A stretch of 64,000 nt of DNA from Hymenobacter sp. 15J16-1T3B (GCF_020711235.1 NZ_JAJFAV010000012.1:124001-188000), one strand, 5' to 3'; positions 34,936 to 43,088 are shown, counted from the stretch's first letter. The notes: generated by a model from the letters alone, not told the origin. Numbers and translations: made by a program.

Positions 34936-35679
34936 ATGTACCTCACGGACAGTCAAGCTCATCAAGAGCTTCTCGCCTGGCAGCAAAAGATGCAGGCTGC
35001 GCCCGGGCCGCTCGACCGGCTCACCCGCACGGTGCAGACGCGGCTGAACGCCCTGCTGCCCGAAAAACTGCACCAGGCCATTACCGCCACCATCAAGCAG
35101 ATGGTGCGCGGGGTGCTCTTCGGCTCCACCCACCTCACGCGCCGCCCGCTGCTGACGGGCACCTTGGCCGAGCGGGAAGGTGTGGTGCGCCAGCGCATCC
35201 GCCGCTACCGGCACGTGGCGGTGGTGGAGGGGGCGGCTACCGGCGCGGCGGGCTTTTTCGTCGGACTTACGGACTTTCCCTTGCTGCTCGGCATCAAGCT
35301 CAAGCTACTCTTCGACGTGGCCGCCCTCTACGGCTACGACGTGCGCGACTACACCGAGCGCCTGTACCTGCTGCACGTGTTTCAGCTGGCCTTCAGCTCC
35401 CAGCACACCCGTAACGCCACCTACCAGCGCTTGGTCCATTGGAACGACTACCGCCAAGGCCTGCCGCCCGACGCCGCCGACTTCGACTGGCGCACCTTCC
35501 AGCAGGAGTACCGCGACTACATCGACCTGGCCAAGCTGGCGCAACTTGTGCCCTTTATCGGCGCTGCCGTGGGCGCCGTGGCTAACTACCGCTTGCTGGA
35601 GCAGCTCGGCGAAACAGCCATGAACTGCTACCGCATGCGGTACTTCGACGCGGAAGCCGGCGCACAACTCGGCGGATAA
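34936..35679 (+). CDS. EcsC-family protein
   Basis: A 247-residue protein starting at the ATG at 34936 (a TTG lies 12 bases upstream). The EcsC pattern is clear: GAATGAAGFFVGLTDFPLLLGIKLKLLFDVAALYGYD in the middle and LVPFIGAAVGAVANYRLLEQLGETAMNCYR near the end, both membrane-seeking amphipathic segments. Function is poorly known; Bacillus EcsC is linked to an ABC transporter and secretion. It stands between the AT-rich orphan gene and a palindromic element. Confidence 0.87.
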   Translation: MYLTDSQAHQELLAWQQKMQAAPGPLDRLTRTVQTRLNALLPEKLHQAITATIKQMVRGVLFGSTHLTRRPLLTGTLAEREGVVRQRIRRYRHVAVVEGAATGAAGFFVGLTDFPLLLGIKLKLLFDVAALYGYDVRDYTERLYLLHVFQLAFSSQHTRNATYQRLVHWNDYRQGLPPDAADFDWRTFQQEYRDYIDLAKLAQLVPFIGAAVGAVANYRLLEQLGETAMNCYRMRYFDAEAGAQLGG

Positions 35680-35720
35680 CGGGCCCGATAGCTCTGCTGC
35701 AAACAAGCGGCAGCCCTAGC

Positions 35721-35928
35721 CGTCATTGCGAGGAGGCGCGACGAAGTAATCTTTCCTTTAGCAGCACCGCCGACTCAACCCCCTGCCAACCGAAAACAGC
35801 CCCGCCCGAAACCTAGTGACTCTAGTTTCGGGCGGGGCTGTTTCCAACGGTTGCTTTTCGGCTTCCGCCAGCGGGGCCGTCGGGCCGCGAGAGAAAGGAT
35901 TGCGTCGCCCTTCGTCCTCGCAATGACT
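35721..35928. repeat. Nested palindromic intergenic element, copy 3 of 3
   Basis: The inner hairpin has 19-base perfect arms (35794-35812 and 35825-35843), again with CGCCCGAAAC. The outer arms are CGTCATTGCGAGGAGGCGCG (from 35721) and its near-complement ending CCTCGCAATGAC near 35928. It fills the gap between two convergent genes. Confidence 0.8.
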
Positions 35929-35942
35929 GCGAGGTGAGCCGC

Positions 35943-37490
35943 TTACCCCTTCACCTGCTTGCGAATCCACTCCAGAATCAGCAGCTGCAACTGGGGCGAC
36001 ACCACGGGCTGGGGCTGGCCGTTGATGAGGGGCCACTCTGCCATGGGCGCCTGCCAGCTATGGTTGAAGCCGTCGAGGCGGCGGGCCTGGGCGCGCTTGT
36101 TGTCTTTGAGGGCTTTTTCCAGCGCCGTCAGGTTGGCGGGCTGCAGCTGCTGGTCCTCCGAGCCGTGGAGCAGCAACAGGCTGCCGCGCAGCTGGGCGAG
36201 GTTGGCGGTGGGCACGTAGTCGAGGTAGGCGCGGTAGCCGGCCGCGGTCATGTCCGTCACGATGGCCTGGGCCTGCTCGGCGGGCAGATCGGGCTGCTGC
36301 TGGCGAAGCATGTTCAGCAGAATGGCCTGGGCCTGGCCCTGGTCGGCGGTGTGGCGCACGATTTCCATCATGGGGCGCTGGCGCTTGTAGCGCGCGTCAA
36401 GTTGCTTCTTGTCGGCGGCGCGCTGGCGCATCTGCTGCTGCCCCACGTAGGTATCGATCTGCGCCGAATTGGCCCCTTTGGCGCGCAGTTCGGCCACTTT
36501 TTCGCTGGTGGCCTGCTGCAGGCGGAAGCGGCGGCGCGTGGCGTTGTCCTGGGCCGTGTCGGCTTCGCCGGCTTTCAGAAAGCCCAGCATCGGGCGCTGG
36601 GCCATGACTTCGTACCCTGGCAGCCCGGTGCCTGCCAGCGTGACCACGTAGGCCGGGCCCAGGGGCTGCGCAGCGGCTTCCAGGGCCAGGTTGGCGCCGG
36701 TGCCCACCCCGATAATGCCCAACTGAGCAATGTCGATGCGGGGGCGGGTGCGCAGAAAGTTCAGGGCTACCTGCGTGTCCTTGAGCAGGTCGAGCGGGGT
36801 GGCGGTGCGCCAGTCGCCGCCCGATTGGCCCACGCCGCGGTCGTCGAGCCGGAGCACGGCCACCCCGTGGCGGGTGAGGTAGTCGGCCATGGCCCCGAAC
36901 AGCTTGTACTCGCCTTGCGTGGCGTCGCGGTCCTGGGGGCCGAGGTCGGAAACGAGCAACACGGCGGGAAATGGACCTTCGCCGGAGGGCACGGTGAGCG
37001 TGCCGGCCAGCCGGGTGTTGTCGTGGGCGCTGGTGAAGGACACCTCCTCCACGCGGTAGGGCGGCGGAAACTTGAATGCCGTCTTGGGCTGGGGCGGCAG
37101 CGGGGTAAACTGCAGCGTGAGGCCCACCGGCTGAAAGCCCTGCTGCCGCCACTGGCCCTGCAGCTGCTGCCCGTCGGCCGAGCGCAGGCACACGTAGCTG
37201 CAGCCTAGCTCCTGCGAGTCAAAGATGACGGTATCGGCCTTGAGGTCGACGGTGAGCAGGGCGCGGTTGATGCGCTGGGCCGGCACGCTGAGCACGGCAA
37301 AGCGGGTGCCGTTGGCCAGTTCCGTCACGGTGATGCTCAGCGGCAGCGAGCCGCCCGGCACCGGCAGCGGGCCTTTCCACTCGCCCTCCAGCGAGGTCTT
37401 CGCGGCGGGCAGCGTTTGAGCCGCGCCCAGCCGCGCCAGCAGTAAAAGGAGCAACAGCCAGACGAAGCCGCTGGCAAACAACTTATTCAT
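35943..37490 (-). CDS. Secreted alpha/beta-hydrolase-fold protein lacking the nucleophile serine
   Basis: A 515-residue exported protein with a signal peptide (VWLLLLLLLARLGAAQ). Residues 30-130 are a beta-rich N-domain (LEGEWKGPL, GQWRQQG); the hydrolase fold runs from about 145 to 515. In relatives the nucleophile elbow reads G-H-S-E-G, whereas here it is GVGTG (261-265), with Gly263 where Ser should be. The acid (HGSEDQQLQP) and the histidine (GFNHSW) remain, as does the GPQDRD motif. It may therefore be a non-catalytic binding protein. A -7-like element ends four bases before the ATG. Confidence 0.8.
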   Translation of the reverse strand: MNKLFASGFVWLLLLLLLARLGAAQTLPAAKTSLEGEWKGPLPVPGGSLPLSITVTELANGTRFAVLSVPAQRINRALLTVDLKADTVIFDSQELGCSYVCLRSADGQQLQGQWRQQGFQPVGLTLQFTPLPPQPKTAFKFPPPYRVEEVSFTSAHDNTRLAGTLTVPSGEGPFPAVLLVSDLGPQDRDATQGEYKLFGAMADYLTRHGVAVLRLDDRGVGQSGGDWRTATPLDLLKDTQVALNFLRTRPRIDIAQLGIIGVGTGANLALEAAAQPLGPAYVVTLAGTGLPGYEVMAQRPMLGFLKAGEADTAQDNATRRRFRLQQATSEKVAELRAKGANSAQIDTYVGQQQMRQRAADKKQLDARYKRQRPMMEIVRHTADQGQAQAILLNMLRQQQPDLPAEQAQAIVTDMTAAGYRAYLDYVPTANLAQLRGSLLLLHGSEDQQLQPANLTALEKALKDNKRAQARRLDGFNHSWQAPMAEWPLINGQPQPVVSPQLQLLILEWIRKQVKG

Positions 37491-37494
37491 TCTG

Positions 37495-37502
37495 TAAAGG
37501 TA
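37495..37502 (-). promoter_or_regulatory. -7-like element (TACCTTTA) next to a start codon
   Basis: A seven-of-eight match on the minus strand, four bases before the ATG at 37490. This suggests a leaderless or nearly leaderless mRNA. Confidence 0.4.
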
Positions 37503-37592
37503 GCTGCGCCCGCCGCCGGGCCGCCCGTCGGGCGACCAACAACGGGCGGGCGTCGCCGAAACCGAGCAAAGACTGGCCGAAACCCTCGGCCC

Positions 37593-38588
37593 CTAGGGCA
37601 CCAGAACCCCGTCGATGACGTGCACGATGCCGTTGGTGCACTGAATATCGGGAATGACCATCTTGGCTGGCGTGGCGTTGCTGGCCGCCTTCACCGTCAG
37701 CGTGCCGTCGACAAAAGGGCCGAAGGTGACGTCGCCCCCGCCGGCCGAGCCCGCGGTGGCGTTTTCGGGCAGCTCCGGGGTGAAGCGGGCGCCGGGCAGC
37801 GCGTGCTGCAGCAGCACCGCCGTCACCGTGTTCTTGGGCAGCTTGCGCACATCCGAGGGAATGTAGCCGCTGGGCGAACCCGGCTGCACGTTCAGCACCG
37901 TCAGCAGGTTGCGGAAGGCCTGGTCGGTGGGGGCAAAAACGGTGAACGGACCCGCGCTGGACAGGGTAGCGGCCAGGTCGGCGTAGAGCACCGCTTCCAC
38001 CAGAAACGTCAGCTCGGGCTTCACGAATACCTGCCCCTGGCTCATGGCCACGGCCGAGCCGACGATGTTGGCGTTGGTGGCCAGCAGCACTTTGTCCACC
38101 ACGTGCACCGTGCCGTTGGAGGCGCGCACGTCGGTGGCCAGGATGCGCGAGCCGTTGACGTAGGTGCTGCCGCCGCGGCTGATAAAGCGCCGGGTGACGC
38201 CCTGGAAGGCCGAGGGGGAAGGCGCGGTAGCGGGACGCAGGCTGCCGCCGGCCAGCGTGCCGCCGGTCACGTGGTAAAACAGCGTGTTGGTGAGGAAATC
38301 TTTGTTGAGCACCAGCAGGTCGGGGGCGCTGCGCAGGCCCAGGCGGGCAAAGGCGTCGTTGTTGGGTGCGAAAACCGTGTAGTTGCCCTGCGGGTCGTTG
38401 GGGTTGCGGTTCGAGAGGATGCCCACCACGCCGCCGCGCACGGCCGCGTCTTCAAGCACGCTGAAGTCGTCGTTGGCCACGGCAATGCCGGCAATCGACG
38501 GATTGGTCTCGGCGTTTTTGTTGCAGCCGGTTAGCAAAGCGGCGGATATTCCCAGAATGGGAAGAAAATGGCGTAGGGGTGTAAACAT
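37593..38588 (-). CDS. Two-domain fasciclin (FAS1) lipoprotein
   Basis: A 331-residue lipoprotein: the leader FLPILGISAALLTGC ends in a clear lipobox cysteine. Two FAS1 domains follow, each with the conserved YTVFAPNNDAFARL / FTVFAPTDQAFRNL strand and a closing H2 motif (NGTVHVVDKVLL and NGIVHVIDGVLVP). FAS1 domains mediate adhesion. In Bacteroidota they are usually anchored in the outer membrane and may face outward. The gene is divergent from a secreted beta-rich protein, sharing a 225-base promoter region. Confidence 0.93.
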   Translation of the reverse strand: MFTPLRHFLPILGISAALLTGCNKNAETNPSIAGIAVANDDFSVLEDAAVRGGVVGILSNRNPNDPQGNYTVFAPNNDAFARLGLRSAPDLLVLNKDFLTNTLFYHVTGGTLAGGSLRPATAPSPSAFQGVTRRFISRGGSTYVNGSRILATDVRASNGTVHVVDKVLLATNANIVGSAVAMSQGQVFVKPELTFLVEAVLYADLAATLSSAGPFTVFAPTDQAFRNLLTVLNVQPGSPSGYIPSDVRKLPKNTVTAVLLQHALPGARFTPELPENATAGSAGGGDVTFGPFVDGTLTVKAASNATPAKMVIPDIQCTNGIVHVIDGVLVP

Positions 38589-38813
38589 GGTAGAGGAGAG
38601 GCTTGAGAAGGATTTTCGGCGAAGCCGACTACAAACGGGCGACGTTGGGCGAGTGGATTTACCGGTTCGACAAATTTTTCTCCCGCTATGGGAATCCGAA
38701 AGTAATCTTGCCGCCGTAGCTAGCGCGCTTCAATTAGGCAAGCATCAGTCCTGGCCCTGCCAACGGCCCAACTTGCTCGCTGAAGCGTCCACCACTCTCT
38801 TCTTGCTCGTTTC

Positions 38814-39710
38814 ATGCAACACCCTTACCTCTCCACCTTTCTGGCCGGGGCAGCCCTGCTGTGCCTGAGCACGGCGGGCCAGGCGCAGAGTTTGATTACC
38901 GGCTTCATGGCCGGCAAAGGCCACGGCTCGGTGGTATTTACCGGCACGGCCGAACGCTACCGCAACGTGTTTCTGGTGCCCGAAAAGGTGGACGCCGTAC
39001 CGATTTACCGGGAAGTGCGCGTGTCCTCGGTCAGCTTGTTTGCCAACTACGGCATTTCCAACAAAGTCGAGGCCGTGGTGAGCTTGCCGTTCATCCAATC
39101 GTCGGGCCGGGCCAACAAGCAAGTGCTCGACTCGCTGGGCGCCGCCTACGTGAACACCCGCTCGGGGCTGCAGGATTTGTCGGCCTTTCTGAAGTTCAAG
39201 GTGCTCACCATGCCGGTGGGCAGCAGCCAGCTCGATTTGCTCGGGGCGGTGGGGGTGAGCACGCCCGCCAGTAGCTACCAGAGCAAGGCCGACCTGGGCT
39301 ACATCATTGCCATCGGCAACCGCGCCACCAAGTACACCACCGTGGGCGTGGCCCAGCTGCGCACGCCCTCGGGTGTGTTTGTGATGGGGCAGGCCGGCTA
39401 CAGCGTGCGCACCAACCCCGTGCCCGACGCCTTCGTGGCCGACGCCAAGGTGGGCTACGCGGGCCTGAAGCTCTACGCCGAAGCCTGGGCCTCGCTGCAG
39501 CAGTCGAGCAGCAAGGGCACCGATATTCTGCAGCCGGGCTTCACGGGCCTCTTCACCGCCACCCGCGTCAACTACACCCGCGTGGGCCTCAGCCTCTACA
39601 AACCGCTGAGTAAGGGCGTGGGCCTGGTGCTCGGGGCCAGCCAGTACCTGGCCGGCCGCAACGTGGGCCAATCCACCGGCGTATCGGCCGGCGTGTCGTA
39701 CAACTACTAG
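38814..39710 (+). CDS. Outer membrane beta-barrel protein of unknown function
   Basis: A 298-residue exported protein with a signal peptide (STFLAGAALLCLSTAGQAQS). Most of it is alternating beta strands: NVFLVPEKVDAVPIYREVRVSSVSLFANYGISNKVEAVVSLPF, then LDLLGAVGVSTPASSY and RVGLSLYKPLSKGVGLVLGAS. It ends in an aromatic residue (GVSYNY), as outer membrane barrels do. The NYGISNKVEA...LPF stretch recalls the MetA-pathway/transporter barrel family. It is divergent from the FAS1 lipoprotein, and a near -7 element (TAATCTTG, 38703-38710) lies in the shared region. Confidence 0.7.
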   Translation: MQHPYLSTFLAGAALLCLSTAGQAQSLITGFMAGKGHGSVVFTGTAERYRNVFLVPEKVDAVPIYREVRVSSVSLFANYGISNKVEAVVSLPFIQSSGRANKQVLDSLGAAYVNTRSGLQDLSAFLKFKVLTMPVGSSQLDLLGAVGVSTPASSYQSKADLGYIIAIGNRATKYTTVGVAQLRTPSGVFVMGQAGYSVRTNPVPDAFVADAKVGYAGLKLYAEAWASLQQSSSKGTDILQPGFTGLFTATRVNYTRVGLSLYKPLSKGVGLVLGASQYLAGRNVGQSTGVSAGVSYNY

Positions 39711-39745
39711 CCCCGCGCTTTTCTGCGCTGCGAAACCAGACTTAC

Positions 39746-39793
39746 GCCGCCCGGCGGAGCGGGCCCCTCGGGGCTGCGGCTCCGCCGGGCGGC
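39746..39793. terminator. Hairpin between convergent genes
   Basis: GCCGCCCGGCGGAGC (39746-39760) pairs perfectly with 39779-39793. It lies between the ends of a beta-barrel gene and a small secreted protein gene. Confidence 0.55.
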
Positions 39794-39808
39794 GGCCGTT
39801 TGGGGCGG

Positions 39809-40132
39809 TCAGGGCTTGACGAAAATGAGCGTCACCCAGCCGTCGGTGGCGTGGCCCGTGGCAAAGGAGCTTTGCAGTGCGTAACCCTCCTGGTAAAGCT
39901 GCTGAATCAGCTTTTGGTAGCCCGCGCTGGCTTTTTTCAGGGAGCCCGTGGTGTAGCCGTTTTCAAACTCGACCAGCTCTTCCTTGCGCCCGCTGCGCGC
40001 CACCGACACGATGATGCTGCCGAGCATTTCCAGCGAGCGGACCACGACTACGTCGGGCGGCAGGGCGCGGGCAGCGGGGGGCGTAACGGCCAGCGTGAGC
40101 AGGGAGGCGCCGAGGAGCAGAAGCTTTTTCAT
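39809..40132 (-). CDS. Small secreted protein of unknown function
   Basis: A 107-residue protein with a signal peptide (KKLLLLGASLLTLAVTPPAARA). The mature part (about 83 residues) has one amphipathic section (SLKKASAGYQKLIQQLYQEGYALQSSF) and ends in a beta strand (GWVTLIFVKP). I do not recognise a family. TATCTTGCC lies just upstream of its start, a variant of the -7 element also seen before dgt. Confidence 0.6.
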   Translation of the reverse strand: MKKLLLLGASLLTLAVTPPAARALPPDVVVVRSLEMLGSIIVSVARSGRKEELVEFENGYTTGSLKKASAGYQKLIQQLYQEGYALQSSFATGHATDGWVTLIFVKP

Positions 40133-40167
40133 GCCGGCAAGATAGGCGGGGCGCCGCGCCGCCGAGG

Positions 40168-40199
40168 TTGCAAGTACGGGCCCGCCGGGGCTACCTTTG
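40168..40199 (+). promoter_or_regulatory. Promoter of the SAM riboswitch transcript
   Basis: TTG (40168-40170) and TACCTTTG (40192-40199) are 21 bases apart. Transcription would start about 20 bases before the riboswitch. Confidence 0.75.
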
Positions 40200-40226
40200 C
40201 GGCATCAATTCTTTTGCTGAAGGATT

Positions 40227-40320
40227 GTTTTTATACAGAGGCGTGGAGAGACAGGCTCCGAGAAGCGCCGGCAACCCCGGGAAAATCCCGGACGGTGCCA
40301 AGTCCTGACCATATAAAAAC
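40227..40320 (+). promoter_or_regulatory. SAM riboswitch (S-box / SAM-I class)
   Basis: The closing stem P1 is perfect: GTTTTTATA (40227-40235) pairs with TATAAAAAC (40312-40320). Inside are the conserved class features: AGAGGCGTGGAGAGACAGGC, then CTCCGAGAAGCGCCGGCAACC with the invariant GGCAACC, a CCGGG-loop-CCCGG hairpin, GGTGCCAAGTCCTGACC and the return strand. It should bind S-adenosylmethionine and lower expression when methionine is plentiful. It is followed by a leader peptide and, 279 bases on, an amino acid permease. Together these occupy the 467-base gap 40133-40599. Confidence 0.9.
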
Positions 40321-40358
40321 AAGTTGCTGTGGGCTTTTTGCACCCCGTTTCTGCTTCG

Positions 40359-40424
40359 ATGGTTTCCCGCCTAGCCGCCGCTACCGGCCGCGCTGCCGCG
40401 GGCTGTTGTTGCTGTTGCCGCTAG
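40359..40424 (+). CDS. Polycysteine leader peptide between riboswitch and permease
   Basis: A 21-residue reading frame, MVSRLAAATGRAAAG followed by five Cys and Arg, then TAG. It starts 38 bases after the SAM riboswitch. Five consecutive Cys codons (TGT TGT TGC TGT TGC, 40404-40418) are very unlikely by chance. Bases 40371-40378 (CTAGCCGC) can pair with 40417-40424 (GCCGCTAG) at seven of eight positions, so ribosome stalling on the Cys codons would disrupt a hairpin. This suits cysteine-sensing attenuation (inference). A second run of four Cys codons occurs near 40488-40499 in another frame, without a clear start. Confidence 0.6.
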   Translation: MVSRLAAATGRAAAGCCCCCR

Positions 40425-40599
40425 CGCCGCGCGTTGCCTGAGCCGGCGCTGAAGCCGGCCGTATTCATTCGTTTCATTTTCTGCTGTTGCTGCCGCCCGT
40501 TGCGGGCGCGCCGCTGGTTTGGCGTCGCCCGTTCGGTGCGCCTAGCCGGCCGCAGGTCACATTTGCGCCGGCCGCTCTGGCCGGGGCTACCCTCGTTTC

Positions 40600-42084
40600 A
40601 TGCTCAAAAAATCCTTGGAGCTGCTGCGGCAAGAAGCCGCGGACAGCGGCTCGCACACGCTCAAGCGCAGCCTCGGCCCGCTCAATCTCATTGCCATCGG
40701 CGTCGGCGTCATCATCGGCGCGGGGCTGTTTTCGCTCACTGGCATTGCCGCCGCCAACCACACCGGCCCGGCCGTCACCCTGTCCTTTATCGTGGCCGCG
40801 GTGGGCTGCGCCTTCTCGGCCCTGTGCTACGCCGAGTTTGCCTCCATGGTGCCCGTGGCCGGCTCGGCCTACACCTACTCCTATGCCACCATGGGCGAGC
40901 TGTTTGCCTGGATTATCGGCTGGGACTTGGTGCTGGAATACTCCGTGGGCGCCGCCACGGTGGCCATCAGCTGGTCGCAATACCTGGTGAAATTCCTCTC
41001 GAAGTACGGCCTGCACCTGCCGCCGCAGCTGGTGATGTCGCCCTGGGAAACGGCCTCGCTGGCCGACGGAGGCGGCACGGTGCACGGCTGGCTGAACCTG
41101 CCGGCGGTGCTCGTGGTGCTGGCCATTACGGCCATCATCGTGCGCGGCACCCAGGGCTCGGCCTGGTTCAACGCCGTGGTGGTGGCCCTGAAGGTGTCGG
41201 TGGTACTGGTGTTCATCGCGCTGGGCTGGCAGTACATCAACCCGGCCAACTACCACCCCTACATCCCCGAAAACACCGGCACCTTCGGCGAATTTGGCTG
41301 GAGCGGCATTTTGCGCGGGGCCGGGGTGGTGTTCTTCGTGTTCATCGGCTTCGACATCGTGGCCACCATGGCGCAGGAGGCCAAAAACCCGCAGCGCAAC
41401 ATGCCCATCGGCATCATCGGCTCCCTGCTGGTGTGCACGGTCCTGTTTGTGGTGTTCGGCTACGTGATGACCGGGCTGGCCAACTTCACCGAGTTCAAGA
41501 ACAGCGCCGCGCCGGTAGCCATTGCCATCGAAAAAACGCCCTACGGCTGGCTGTCGACGGCCATCATCGGGGCTATTCTTATCGGCTACACGTCGGTGAT
41601 TCTGGTCGATTTGCTGGGCCAGAGCCGGGTATTCTTCTCCATGAGCCGAGACGGGCTGCTGCCGCGCGTCTTCTCGCAGGTGCACCCACGCTTCCAAACG
41701 CCGCACAAATCCAACCTGCTGCTGGGCGCCTTTATCAGCTTGTTCGCCGGGCTGGTGCCCATCAACGTGGTGGGCGAAATGTGCAGCATCGGCACGCTGC
41801 TGGCCTTCGTGATGGTGTGCGTGGGCGTGCTCATCATGCGCAAGCGGGAGCCCGACGCTCCGCGCGCGTTTCGCACGCCCTGGGTGCCGCTGGTGCCCAT
41901 TCTGGGCATCGTTACCTGCCTGGTAATGATGCTCAGCCTGCCCGGCGACACCTGGATTCGCCTGTTCGTGTGGCTGGCCATCGGCCTGGTGATTTACTTC
42001 GGCTACGGCAAAAAGCACAGCAAGCTGGGCCGGGGCGTGGCCGTGGCCCCGACGGTGGAGCCGGCGGGCAGCAAGGTAGCTTGA
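40600..42084 (+). CDS. APC-family amino acid permease, SAM-riboswitch controlled
   Basis: A 494-residue, about 12-helix inner membrane transporter. The N-terminal cytoplasmic part ends LKRSLGPLNLIAIGVGVIIGAGLF, the substrate-binding G-x-G helix of the CAT/YfnA branch of the APC superfamily. SALCYAEFASMVPVAGSAYTYSYATMGE and GFDIVATMAQEAKNPQRNMPIGI follow. The ATG at 40600 is the first sensible start. Because its leader carries a SAM riboswitch and a Cys-rich peptide, methionine, another sulfur amino acid or a related compound is the likely substrate; the family itself would otherwise suggest a broad cationic or neutral amino acid range. Confidence 0.9.
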   Translation: MLKKSLELLRQEAADSGSHTLKRSLGPLNLIAIGVGVIIGAGLFSLTGIAAANHTGPAVTLSFIVAAVGCAFSALCYAEFASMVPVAGSAYTYSYATMGELFAWIIGWDLVLEYSVGAATVAISWSQYLVKFLSKYGLHLPPQLVMSPWETASLADGGGTVHGWLNLPAVLVVLAITAIIVRGTQGSAWFNAVVVALKVSVVLVFIALGWQYINPANYHPYIPENTGTFGEFGWSGILRGAGVVFFVFIGFDIVATMAQEAKNPQRNMPIGIIGSLLVCTVLFVVFGYVMTGLANFTEFKNSAAPVAIAIEKTPYGWLSTAIIGAILIGYTSVILVDLLGQSRVFFSMSRDGLLPRVFSQVHPRFQTPHKSNLLLGAFISLFAGLVPINVVGEMCSIGTLLAFVMVCVGVLIMRKREPDAPRAFRTPWVPLVPILGIVTCLVMMLSLPGDTWIRLFVWLAIGLVIYFGYGKKHSKLGRGVAVAPTVEPAGSKVA

Positions 42085-42106
42085 GGCACCAGCACGGCGT
42101 GCTTTT

Positions 42107-42143
42107 CGACGCCACGGCCGCCGGGCCACGGCGTCGTTGTTTT
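42107..42143 (+). terminator. Intrinsic terminator of the permease gene
   Basis: CGACGCC (42107-42113) pairs with GGCGTCG (42130-42136), with an inner GGCC/GGCC stem, followed by TTGTTTT. Confidence 0.7.
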
Positions 42144-42185
42144 CGGCCCCGGCCTGGCTATTTTGCGGCGTATTAGCGTTGCGTA

Positions 42186-43088
42186 ATGGAGCCTATTTAT
42201 TCCGAAGCCGAAGCTTCCCCGGCGGAAACCGTGGCAGCCTTACTACCCGCGGCGGCTGTTGTGGCGCCGCCGGCTTATCCCACCTACGCCGAAAGCTGGG
42301 GCGTGCTGGGCTGGTACCTGCTTGCCCAGTTGCTGTCGGGGCTAGTGGCCGGCGGCCTGCTGCTGTGGCTGCCCAAAACCGCCCGCACCGGCCCGTCCAT
42401 GCTGATTGTGGAGCTGGCGCAGCTCGGGCTGGTGTTGTGGCTGGTGGCTCAGGCCGGCACGCGGGCGCAGCCTGTGCGTTGGCGCGGGCCGTCGGATGGG
42501 CCGGGGTTGTGGGCCGTGGTGGTGCCCACCACGTTTGGGGTTGCCCTGGCGGTGTCGGCGCTGCAGTGGCTGGAGTTGCCGCACTGGGGCGTGGATGCCG
42601 CCTTCGACAAGCTAATGCTCAACCCAGGCTTGGCGTTTGGGCTGATCTGCGTTGCGGCACCCGTCATTGAGGAATGGCTGTTTCGAGGGCTGCTGCTGCC
42701 GGGGCTGGCGCGCAACTACGGCTCCACGCGGGCCATTGTGCAGAGCAGCCTGCTGTTCGGCATCATTCACTTCAACCCCGCCCAAAGCCTGATGGCGTTT
42801 TGCCTGGGGCTGTTTCTGGGCTGGCTCTACATCCGCACCCAGTCGGTGCGGACCTGCGTGCTTGCGCACGCCACGGTAAACACGGCGGCCTGGGCGGGCA
42901 TGTACTTCGCCAAGCAACACTACGGGCAGGTTACGCCCCTGGCCCAGACTTCGGCCTGGGAACTGGCCTACATGGCCGGCGGCGCGCTGGTGGCCCTGGC
43001 CGGCATCTGGTACCTGGCCCGGCTGAGGGCGCCGGGGCAGGCCAACGCGGAGGAGCCCGCCGCTCCCGGGCCAGCTGTCGAGGCCTGA
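42186..43088 (+). CDS. CPBP-family intramembrane metalloprotease (Rce1/Abi-like)
   Basis: A 300-residue membrane protein with about eight helices. The diagnostic EExxxR motif is EEWLFR (Glu162-Glu163, Arg167). The second and third motifs are HFNP (in GIIHFNPAQSL) and the final His in LAHATVN. Bacterial members are glutamic-type intramembrane proteases of mostly unknown substrates; some give immunity to bacteriocins. The N-terminal 35 residues are an Ala/Glu/Pro-rich cytoplasmic tail. It stands alone, convergent with the flippase gene. Confidence 0.92.
   Translation: MEPIYSEAEASPAETVAALLPAAAVVAPPAYPTYAESWGVLGWYLLAQLLSGLVAGGLLLWLPKTARTGPSMLIVELAQLGLVLWLVAQAGTRAQPVRWRGPSDGPGLWAVVVPTTFGVALAVSALQWLELPHWGVDAAFDKLMLNPGLAFGLICVAAPVIEEWLFRGLLLPGLARNYGSTRAIVQSSLLFGIIHFNPAQSLMAFCLGLFLGWLYIRTQSVRTCVLAHATVNTAAWAGMYFAKQHYGQVTPLAQTSAWELAYMAGGALVALAGIWYLARLRAPGQANAEEPAAPGPAVEA

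Noticed and set aside
40434-42176. A 580-codon open frame over the permease gene
   Set aside because: It overlaps the well-supported APC permease in another frame and is rich in Arg, Gly and His, as expected for a shadow frame in GC-rich DNA. Only its first part, with the Cys run, may be of interest as leader sequence.
42186-43088. The CPBP protease as part of an anti-phage (Abi) system
   Set aside because: The Abi name is historical. There is no toxin, nuclease or other defence gene beside it, so no defence role can be supported here.
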